This document shows, piece after piece, positions 1-5,917 of a stretch of 19,496 nt of DNA. The stretch covers positions 1-19,496 of the forward strand of contig CAZKAB010000034.1 in assembly GCA_964550615.1 (NCBI GenBank), read 5' to 3'. Each line of letters starts with the position of its first letter. Within the stretch, counting starts at the first letter, position 1. This DNA comes from M55B144 sp964550615. GTDB taxonomy: Bacteria > Bipolaricaulota > Bipolaricaulia > UBA7950 > UBA9294. A program made the position numbers and the translations under genes. Below the pieces are notes generated by a model. That model was not told where the DNA came from and did not search any database. It saw only the letters and a program-made list of their open reading frames with translations.

Positions 1-64
1 TTGGAAAGCTATCAGCAATCGAGGCAGGAGTAAGGATTAGGGATTAAGGGGCAGGGAGTCGGTT

Positions 65-91
65 GAGTTCATAGGGTTCATTGGGTTCGTA
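65..91. repeat. 9-bp tandem repeat, three copies
   Basis: Three adjacent units are seen: GAGTTCATA, GGGTTCATT and GGGTTCGTA. The core is G(A/G)GTTC. The repeat is non-coding and sits in the gene-free left end of the window. Confidence 0.6.
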
Positions 92-404
92 GAGTGGGCA
101 GACAGTCGTCAGCCGGGAGTCGCCGGTCCGTAATCGAATCGAGGGTGAGAGGCAAAGATTCTGAGAGCCGAGACCGTTGCGCTATATTCGCAATGCATTT
201 GGGAGACGATCCTGCTTAAAGCTGACGCCTGATTGCTGAAAGCCGACAGCTCATCCGAAAAACAAGGATAGGCTAGTTTTTTTTGCAAGTTATCAGTCAA
301 TAGTGCAACAACCGCCGTGTCGTCAGCGATTGGCTTGGCATAGCTGTTTCAACGGGTTTCATGAGAAAGCCGACTGAACCCTCCCGGAAGAGAAGCGATC
401 TCCG

Positions 405-419
405 AACGTAATGTACGTT
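405..419. repeat. Short perfect inverted repeat
   Basis: AACGTA-atg-TACGTT, with 6-bp arms and a 3-bp centre. It is isolated in non-coding DNA with no gene close by. It could be a protein-binding site or chance. Confidence 0.4.
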
Positions 420-696
420 ACAAAATGCACTTGCCCGTTGCCAACATCATCTAAGTAGGTGCCAGACCGATTTCGCTCTCTTCGCCTCGCAACCGTAGTA
501 GACGGCGTCAGAAACGGCATCGGGTGATGACCAGAAGTACATGCTCAAGGAGGCAATGGACAATACCACGTCCTCTCCGATCATTCCAGAACAGACTCCC
601 CAGAAACCTACGGAGATAACGGTAGTCCCAGGGTGGGTCGGCCATCCTCGTGAACAGCCTGAAGACTCTCACTTTGCCATGCCGTTTGGGTAGCTG

Positions 697-728
697 TTGT
701 GAGCGGTGGGCACACAATTCGCTCATAA
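697..728. promoter_or_regulatory. Operator-like palindrome A upstream of fic
   Basis: TTGTGAGCG-N14-CGCTCATAA: 9-bp arms matching at 8 of 9 positions around a 14-bp spacer. The same 9-14-9 architecture recurs at 769-800 and 842-873, with consensus TTRTGANCG-N14-CGNTCAYAA. This is the most distal of the three sites, centred about 150 bp upstream of the inferred fic transcription start. Confidence 0.6.
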
Positions 729-768
729 GTGGTGCCTATGTCTACTCAGGCTGTACCAAGGCGAAGCG

Positions 769-800
769 TTATGACCGATTGATTGCTATATCGATCATAA
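769..800. promoter_or_regulatory. Operator-like palindrome B upstream of fic
   Basis: TTATGACCG-N14-CGATCATAA: arms match at 8 of 9 positions (one C/A mismatch). It starts 72 bp after site A and 73 bp before site C, so the three sites lie on roughly the same face of the helix at about seven turns each. It is centred about 80 bp upstream of the inferred fic transcription start. Confidence 0.65.
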
Positions 801-828
801 AACAAGCATGCTGCGAGCGATGTCCGTC

Positions 829-857
829 TTGTATTCACTAACAATGATCGTTATGAT
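829..857 (+). promoter_or_regulatory. Predicted fic promoter
   Basis: TTGTAT (829-834), a 17-bp spacer, then TATGAT (852-857, five of six matches to the -10 consensus). The expected start of transcription is near 864, giving a leader of about 20 nt that contains the AAGGAGAG ribosome binding site (872-879). Palindrome C spans the -10 and the transcription start. Confidence 0.55.
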
Positions 858-873
858 GGGATATCGATCACAA
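842..873. promoter_or_regulatory. Operator-like palindrome C over the fic -10 and start site
   Basis: CAATGATCG-N14-CGATCACAA shares the spacing and the TGANCG/CGNTCA core of sites A and B. Its centre (857.5) falls at the end of the predicted -10 element, and its right arm touches the fic ribosome binding site. Occupancy here should block transcription initiation. Confidence 0.65.
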
Positions 874-883
874 GGAGAGTATA

Positions 884-2023
884 ATGACGCAACCGGGACG
901 ACTTGTCTTGCTACCCGAGGGATATCACGCTTTTGTCCCCAACCCGTTGCCACCCGAGATTTCGTGGTCCCCCACGATCGTGGCCGCGCTGTCGGACGCA
1001 GATCGCGCGATTGGACGGTTGGCAGGAGAGGGTCGCCGGTTGCCTAACCCGCATGTTCTCATGCGACCGTTCATCGCGCGCGAAGCAGTTCTTTCGAGTC
1101 GCATCGAAGGAACACGAGCTACCCTGGGTGAGCTTCTTGCCGCCGAGGCGGGAGCGCGCGTTGATCAGAGCCCGGATGACTTGCACGAAGTCGCCAACTA
1201 CGTTGTGGCGCTCGAGGAAGGGATACGAGCGCTGTCGAAGACTGGTGCACTATCTGTGCAGCTTCTTCGGCAGATTCACGGGCTGCTCATGAAGGATGTT
1301 CGCGGTGGGCATGCAGATCCGGGTGAAATCCGGGACGTACAGAACTGGATCGGGATCCCCGGATCGACCCCGCACACTGCTGTGTACATTCCGCCACCTC
1401 CCGCAGAGATCGACTCGTTGCTTGACGCACTGGAGAAGTTCCTGCTCCAAACCGGACTTCCACCACTAGTACAGATCGCGTTGGCGCATTATCAATTCGA
1501 AGCCATTCACCCGTTTCACGACGGGAATGGCCGCCTCGGCCGACTTCTCATCACACTGTTCTTGCACAGTCGAGGCATTCTGCCGTCACCACTCCTCTAC
1601 CTAAGTGCGTTTTTCGAGGCAACACGATCAGAGTACTATGAGCGGTTGCGTGAGGTTTCGCGACGTGCGGATTGGGAGAACTGGATACTTTATTTCGTTA
1701 ATGGCGTCGCCCGACAGTCCGAAGATGCCATTGAGCGGGCTACGCAGATACTCGCACGGATCGACGAGTGGCGGCTTCGCGTAGCAGGCTCCTCGACTGA
1801 AACACCCCTCCGGCTTGTCGAGCTGCTCGCCGGCAACCCGTTTGTCACATCGGCAGGAGTTTCTGAGCGACTCGGGGTGGCTCGAACGACAGCTACCCGA
1901 GCCATTGCTCGTCTCGTCGAACTTGGCATTCTCTCTGCAATCGACGAGCGACAGCGCAACCGTGCCTACTGTGCGCGCGAGCTGCTGGATGTGCTGGAGG
2001 CACCAGCGAAACTAGCTCCGTAG
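884..2023 (+). CDS. Fic family protein (predicted AMPylator) with C-terminal winged helix
   Basis: The 379-residue protein contains the Fic signature HPFHDGNGRLGR at residues 209-220. His209 is the catalytic base, Asp213 binds the metal, and Asn215/Arg217/Arg220 contact the nucleotide phosphates. Fic enzymes typically transfer AMP from ATP to a protein hydroxyl. An N-terminal Fic_N-type region precedes it, and SSRIEG (71-76) matches the inhibitory helix motif (S/T)xxxE(G/N) placed N-terminal to the catalytic core, as in self-inhibited class II Fic proteins such as SoFic. Residues about 308-375 look like a winged helix-turn-helix. The ATG follows AAGGAGAG at a good distance. The gene stands alone, convergent with tsaD. 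Three palindromes precede it, so autoregulation through the fused DNA-binding domain is plausible but unproven. The target protein is unknown. Confidence 0.93.
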   Translation: MTQPGRLVLLPEGYHAFVPNPLPPEISWSPTIVAALSDADRAIGRLAGEGRRLPNPHVLMRPFIAREAVLSSRIEGTRATLGELLAAEAGARVDQSPDDLHEVANYVVALEEGIRALSKTGALSVQLLRQIHGLLMKDVRGGHADPGEIRDVQNWIGIPGSTPHTAVYIPPPPAEIDSLLDALEKFLLQTGLPPLVQIALAHYQFEAIHPFHDGNGRLGRLLITLFLHSRGILPSPLLYLSAFFEATRSEYYERLREVSRRADWENWILYFVNGVARQSEDAIERATQILARIDEWRLRVAGSSTETPLRLVELLAGNPFVTSAGVSERLGVARTTATRAIARLVELGILSAIDERQRNRAYCARELLDVLEAPAKLAP

Positions 2024-2217
2024 ATGTAGCACGCGCAGATGGTGCGCCACGCAAGGTCCGCCATGTAAGGAGGAATACCCATATTGCCGCGGCGGTTAGT
2101 AAGGCGGAAAGAGCGCCTCCTCTGCCGATAGAGCTGCAGGTGAGGATTTTGCCTATCATGACAAGCAGCGATGTCAATATCGGGATAGAGCTTGCGACGG
2201 CTGGCTTATCGGCCGGC

Positions 2218-3222
2218 CTACAGCGACAGCGACGCTTCCGGTCGGAGGGAAAGCGGATGCGATTCTCCCATCTTTAGGTGATGGAATGCACCGGCAGCGG
2301 CGATCATTGCTGCGTTGTCGGTGCAGTAAGCAACTTCTGGAAACACCACATCGATTCCGCGTTCCTCGCCGTCTGCGTGCAGCCGCTCGCGCAGGTGAGA
2401 GTTGGCGGCCACTCCTCCAACTACGACCAGTCGCTTGCGATGGAAACGGCGAGTCGCTTCGAGTGGCTTCTTGGTGAGTACCGACACGACGCTCGCCAGG
2501 AACGAAGCGGCCACATCCTCTTGCCTTTCGCGCGGATGCTTCCGCAGATGGTAGAGCACCGACGTTTTGAGACCGGCGAAACTGAAATCGAAGCCGGGCG
2601 AATCGGACATCGGCCGCGGGAAATTGATCGCGCGCGGATTGCCATTCGAAGCGAGACGATCGATCGCGGCTCCGGCCGGATAGCCGATGCCGAGCATCTT
2701 TCCCACCTTGTCCAACGCCTCGCCGGCAGCATCGTCCACGGTCATGCCAACAAGCTGGTAGTCGCCGTACGCGCGCACATCGACGAGACTCGTGTGCCCG
2801 CCGGAGACGATGAGGGCCATGTACGGAGGCTCAATCTCCGGTTGGCTCAGTCGCTGCGCGAAGATGTGGCCCTCAAGATGGTTGACGCCGATGAACGGGA
2901 CATCGAGCCCGAACGCCATCCCCTTCCCGTACGACAGACCGACGAGGAGCGGCCCGATGAGGCCGGGACCGTATGTGGCCGCCACGAGCGACACGTCCGC
3001 GAATGTCAGATCGGCCTTGGCAAACAGGTCGTGCACGAGAAACGGGAGCTTGCGCAAGTGATCGCGCGACGCAACTTCGGGAACAACGCCGCCGTAGCGG
3101 GCGTGCACGTCGGCTTGGGAGTAGACGAGGCTCGAAACGAGCTCTGTCTCCCCGCGCAAAAGTGCAACGGCTGTTTCATCACAGGAGGTCTCGATGCCAA
3201 GCGTGTAGAACGGATCAGTCAT
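2218..3222 (-). CDS. tsaD: tRNA N6-adenosine threonylcarbamoyltransferase TsaD
   Basis: This 334-residue protein is TsaD (formerly Gcp/YgjD). With TsaB and TsaE it transfers the threonylcarbamoyl group from TC-AMP to A37 of ANN-decoding tRNAs. The ASKHA-fold ATPase hallmarks are present: the N-terminal GIETSCDET block, the metal-binding HLEGH (His115 and His119), SGGHT at 140-144, DDAAGEALDK from about 163, and the C-terminal TDNAAMIAAAG. Length is normal for the family. The start ATG (3222-3220) overlaps the hpt stop by one base (TGATG), implying translational coupling. It is the last gene of the fbp-hpt-tsaD operon and ends facing fic across a 194-bp spacer with no clear terminator. Confidence 0.97.
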   Translation of the reverse strand: MTDPFYTLGIETSCDETAVALLRGETELVSSLVYSQADVHARYGGVVPEVASRDHLRKLPFLVHDLFAKADLTFADVSLVAATYGPGLIGPLLVGLSYGKGMAFGLDVPFIGVNHLEGHIFAQRLSQPEIEPPYMALIVSGGHTSLVDVRAYGDYQLVGMTVDDAAGEALDKVGKMLGIGYPAGAAIDRLASNGNPRAINFPRPMSDSPGFDFSFAGLKTSVLYHLRKHPRERQEDVAASFLASVVSVLTKKPLEATRRFHRKRLVVVGGVAANSHLRERLHADGEERGIDVVFPEVAYCTDNAAMIAAAGAFHHLKMGESHPLSLRPEASLSL

Positions 3223-3791
3223 CAGACAAATTCTGGCTTGAGGACGCCGATGTAGGGAAGGTTTCGGTAGAGTTCGGCGTAGTCCATTCCGTAACCGACG
3301 ATGAATGCATCGTCTTCGAGTGTGAACCCGGCGTAGTCTACGTTGACCGGCGCTTCTCGCCGCGGCACTTTGTCGATCAGACTGCAGATGCGAATCGATG
3401 CCGGATTACGGGCGTTGAACCCACGACGGAGATAGTCGATCGTGTAGCCGGTGTCAACGATGTCTTCCACGATGAGAACGTCCCGCCCCTCGATCGGCCG
3501 CTCCAGGTCCTTGATCAGGCGTACGGCACCGGGCGATGTCCCGTTTCCGTACGACGACACGCAGATAAAGTCGTACTCGATCTCCGTCGGGATCTCGCGC
3601 ACCAAATCAGCAAGGAAGACCAGCGCGCCGTGAAGCACGCAGATTAGTACTGGGGGACGGCCGCGCTTGTCGGCGGCCGATCCGTTCCTGTAGTCGTTGG
3701 AGATCTGTTCTCCGATCTCACGCACGCGGCGAGCGATCTCTTCGCGCGAAAACAGAACTTCCGAAATCCTCTCTTCAAGAATCCCTATCAA
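3222..3791 (-). CDS. hpt: Hypoxanthine phosphoribosyltransferase
   Basis: The 189-residue enzyme salvages hypoxanthine (and usually guanine) by transferring ribose-5-phosphate from PRPP. The PRPP-binding loop VLIVEDIVDTG is at 105-115 with the acidic pair Glu109-Asp110 and Asp113 before Thr114-Gly115. SSYGNGTSPG at 79-88 is the flexible catalytic loop. The C-terminal VGYGMDYAELYRNLPYIG is the typical hypoxanthine-site region. The start is a TTG (3791-3789) preceded by GAGGAG at about 9 nt; that ribosome binding site overlaps the stop of the upstream fbp gene, only 13 nt away. The gene sits between fbp and tsaD in one tightly packed operon. I see no extra domain or defect. Confidence 0.95.
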   Translation of the reverse strand: MIGILEERISEVLFSREEIARRVREIGEQISNDYRNGSAADKRGRPPVLICVLHGALVFLADLVREIPTEIEYDFICVSSYGNGTSPGAVRLIKDLERPIEGRDVLIVEDIVDTGYTIDYLRRGFNARNPASIRICSLIDKVPRREAPVNVDYAGFTLEDDAFIVGYGMDYAELYRNLPYIGVLKPEFV

Positions 3792-3804
3792 GCAAAACGT
3801 CTCC

Positions 3805-4917
3805 TCAGCGAATACAGAACCGCTTATCTAGCTTGTTCATTCGCTCTGTGATACCGCCGTATTCGAGGTCCGCATAGGGGAGCATCGCTGCGCCGGAAAA
3901 CCCTTGGGCGCGAATGTCGTGTGCCTTTCTCGCGACGTTCTCCCTCACCCAATCCCAATATGGATGGTCGAACACGTCACACGGCTCTGTAAGTTTCCCT
4001 TCTCGCAGAGAAAAAGCAAGGCAGGAGACGATGGGCGGACCGTCGAAGAACGACACGCCGGTGCCCGCCTTCACCGGCATCAGCGGCCCGACGTGGCTTC
4101 CGCGCATGAACCCGGCGACGAAGTGCCCAATCCCAAATGGCCCAAGTACCTCGCCGGTGGCGGGGAAGTTCTTCTGGGTGCGGACGAGCATCACTGGGTC
4201 GTCCTTACCCACGTACCTTCCGGCAATGTTGCGCAGCCGAGTGGTGCAGCAGGATACGGCTTGCTCATCGGCCGAAGCGGCAGCGGCGGCACGCGAACGG
4301 ATCGACTCGACGACGAACCGTCCGTTGTCGCGCAGGAGCGCGGCAAGATCGTACGCCTCTTCGGGTGTGCTAAGTTCGATCACCCTGTCACCGTCAAGGT
4401 TTTCCACATCCATAACGGTGAACGTGAATCCGCGGCCGACCGCCGGAGACAGTATGAGCCCGGTGTTGTACATCGGGTCGGCAAACGCAAGGTACAACGG
4501 AAGGTTGTAGGCGCCCGGCTCGGTCTTGTCAGCGGTGAACATGAGGAACGGCTCGTTCGGGCGCTCGTTGAACCGCAGTTCGGCGACGGCCGGTCCGAGG
4601 CCGTGTATGTTTCCGGAGAAGGCGTCGGAAAGTAAGTCCTGTCCCGCACCATACAGACCCTGCCGTTTCGCCACCGTCGTCCCTTCCTGGAACGCGTCCC
4701 ATGCCAGCCGATGAATTCGCTCATCCTTCGTACCGCGGTCATGCGTGAGCAGAATCGCGATATCGTCGCCGGTGTGCCCGATGAATCGATCGATAATCAG
4801 CCCTTTGCCGCCCTCGTCCACCGCTTCTCCGACACGCGCGATAACCGCTTTGCTGGGAGCAACGTGCCCTCCGATACTGCCAATGTCCGCCTTGATCGCT
4901 GTTAGCGTAACCTCCAT
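3805..4917 (-). CDS. Fructose-1,6-bisphosphate aldolase/phosphatase (archaeal type, class V)
   Basis: The protein matches the bifunctional gluconeogenic enzyme that condenses DHAP and glyceraldehyde-3-phosphate and then dephosphorylates fructose-1,6-bisphosphate in one active site. Counting from the chosen ATG gives 370 residues. Metal ligands fall at Asp11 and His18 (KADIGSIGGH) and Asp51-Asp52 (GHTGDD), in register with the archaeal enzymes. RYVGKDDP carries Tyr235 and Lys238, with the spacing of the catalytic Tyr and Schiff-base Lys of the aldolase step. Both half-reactions therefore look intact. An upstream in-frame extension to 5013 was rejected because the conserved N-terminus starts MEVTLTAIKADIG and GAGGGGGAAAGGG lies just before this ATG. 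It heads the operon with hpt and tsaD. A TAAAAT -10 candidate is at 4961-4966 on the minus strand. The family is mainly archaeal or found in deep-branching thermophiles. Confidence 0.95.
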   Translation of the reverse strand: MEVTLTAIKADIGSIGGHVAPSKAVIARVGEAVDEGGKGLIIDRFIGHTGDDIAILLTHDRGTKDERIHRLAWDAFQEGTTVAKRQGLYGAGQDLLSDAFSGNIHGLGPAVAELRFNERPNEPFLMFTADKTEPGAYNLPLYLAFADPMYNTGLILSPAVGRGFTFTVMDVENLDGDRVIELSTPEEAYDLAALLRDNGRFVVESIRSRAAAAASADEQAVSCCTTRLRNIAGRYVGKDDPVMLVRTQKNFPATGEVLGPFGIGHFVAGFMRGSHVGPLMPVKAGTGVSFFDGPPIVSCLAFSLREGKLTEPCDVFDHPYWDWVRENVARKAHDIRAQGFSGAAMLPYADLEYGGITERMNKLDKRFCIR

Positions 4918-5053
4918 CCCTTTCCCCCTCTCGGATAAGTTAGGACTTTCTGATGGCGAGATTTTAGCCCCGCTGCATTCACGCCGACAGGGGGAAATCG
5001 TACCTGTTTGCATCCGCCGATGTAGGCGTTCGCTCGTCGCATCAGGGCAGCTG

Positions 5054-5069
5054 TGATATCATCCAGATA
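5054..5069 (+). promoter_or_regulatory. Extended -10 directing a leaderless amidase mRNA
   Basis: TGA-TATCAT (5054-5062) is an extended -10 element with five of six matches to TATAAT. Transcription would start about 7 nt later, at or next to the ATG at 5069. No Shine-Dalgarno sequence lies in front of that ATG, and no good -35 is seen. This fits a leaderless transcript. Confidence 0.45.
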
Positions 5070-5869
5070 TGAGAATCGGCATCGTTCAAATGCATCCCAT
5101 CTTTGGCGCGGTGGAAGAAAACATCGACCGAGCTGCGGCTCTGATGAGCTCCGGACATAGCGATCTCTGGGTTCTGCCCGAACTCTTTGCCACCGGATAC
5201 CAATTCAAGTCGGCCGAGGAGGTACGCACATTCGGCGAGCCGGTTCCGGACGGGCCAACCACGAGACGGCTGATCGACATCGCCCGCAGATCGGAGGCGG
5301 TCATCGTCGCCGGGCTGCCGGAAATTGCCGATGGCAGAGTACATAACGCCGCTGTCATCGTCGGGCCGGGCGGCTTTCTCGATCGCTATCGCAAGGTGCA
5401 CCTTTTCTTTCGGGAGAAGGAGATCTTCTCTCCCGGAGACTTGGCATTCCCGGTGGTTGATATCGGCCATGCCAAGGTAGGAGTACTGATCTGTTTCGAT
5501 CACTTCTTCCCCGAGGCGGCGCGGACGCTTGCCCTGTCCGGAGCACAGGTGATCGCCCACCCGGCCAATCTCGTGATGCCGCTATTCGCTCAGCTCACCA
5601 TGCGCGTGCGAGCGTTGGAGAACCGCGTGTTCACGGTAACGGCAAACCGGATAGGTGAGGAGGCGCGCACCGATAGCACGCTTCGTTTCACCGGCGAGAG
5701 CCAGATCGTCTCACCTGCCGGGGAGATCCTCGTTCGTCTCACAGCGACCGAGGAGCAAGCGCAGGCTGTAGAGATCGACCCAGCGGAGGCGCTGGATAAG
5801 ACGATAAACCCGCTAAACGATCTCCTCGCCGACCGCCGGCCGGAGTTCTATCGCACCGAACCCGTCTAG
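5069..5869 (+). CDS. Nitrilase-superfamily carbon-nitrogen hydrolase (amidase)
   Basis: This 266-residue protein has the full Glu-Lys-Cys triad of the carbon-nitrogen hydrolase superfamily: Glu38 in LPELFATGY, Lys109 in YRKVHLF, and Cys142 in VLICFDHFFPEAAR. Members hydrolyse small amides or carbamoyl compounds through a thioester on the Cys. The nearest named relatives by motif would be omega-amidase/Nit2 or N-carbamoyl amidases, but the substrate cannot be assigned from sequence alone. The N-terminus MRIGIVQMHP fits the family consensus, fixing the start at 5069 although no ribosome binding site precedes it. It is divergent from fbp across about 150 bp and followed 48 nt later by tilS. No signal peptide or extra domain is seen, so it should be cytoplasmic. 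Confidence 0.9.
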   Translation: MRIGIVQMHPIFGAVEENIDRAAALMSSGHSDLWVLPELFATGYQFKSAEEVRTFGEPVPDGPTTRRLIDIARRSEAVIVAGLPEIADGRVHNAAVIVGPGGFLDRYRKVHLFFREKEIFSPGDLAFPVVDIGHAKVGVLICFDHFFPEAARTLALSGAQVIAHPANLVMPLFAQLTMRVRALENRVFTVTANRIGEEARTDSTLRFTGESQIVSPAGEILVRLTATEEQAQAVEIDPAEALDKTINPLNDLLADRRPEFYRTEPV

Positions 5870-5879
5870 AATCCAGACG

Positions 5880-5908
5880 TTGACTTCCCGTGTTGCTGCA
5901 TCCACAAT
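5880..5908 (+). promoter_or_regulatory. Possible tilS promoter with very short leader
   Basis: TTGACT (5880-5885, five of six), a 17-bp spacer, and CACAAT (5903-5908, four of six). The inferred start of transcription near 5915 is only about 3 nt before the tilS ATG at 5918, which lacks a good ribosome binding site. Transcription from the upstream amidase promoter is the alternative. Confidence 0.35.
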
Positions 5909-5917
5909 CGAGACAAG

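Larger units (their letters stand above)
1..696. other. Gene-free region with degenerate short repeats
   Basis: I see no credible coding sequence here. The short open frames (minus 109-300, minus 508-726, plus 650-841) have no recognisable domain, no convincing ribosome binding site and unnatural composition. The left part has the look of degenerate intergenic repeats: GGATTA twice (34-39, 41-46), a 9-bp tandem unit (65-91), and AAAGCYGAC twice (218-226, 239-247). An eight-T run lies at 277-284 without a convincing hairpin before it. No tRNA or rRNA was recognised. Confidence 0.6.

Noticed and set aside
277..284. T8 run as an intrinsic terminator
   Set aside because: No stable hairpin precedes it and no gene ends nearby.
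508..841. Two small open frames as possible toxin-antitoxin genes beside fic
   Set aside because: They overlap on opposite strands and cover the palindromic sites; no domain or translation signal supports them.
2024..2217. Short gene or terminator between fic and tsaD
   Set aside because: Only a weak 5-bp stem (2102-2118) and a 15-codon frame behind AAGGAGG are present; neither is convincing.
2278..3255. Long plus-strand open frame (325 codons) opposite tsaD
   Set aside because: It lies wholly over tsaD and has no recognisable domain; its Arg/His-rich composition is typical of the shadow of a GC-rich gene.
3904..4635. Plus-strand open frame opposite the FBP aldolase/phosphatase
   Set aside because: It is antisense to a fully conserved gene, with no domain or ribosome binding site.
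4918..5013. N-terminal extension of the FBP aldolase/phosphatase
   Set aside because: The conserved family N-terminus begins at the internal ATG at 4917, which has its own ribosome binding site; the extension is not conserved in type.
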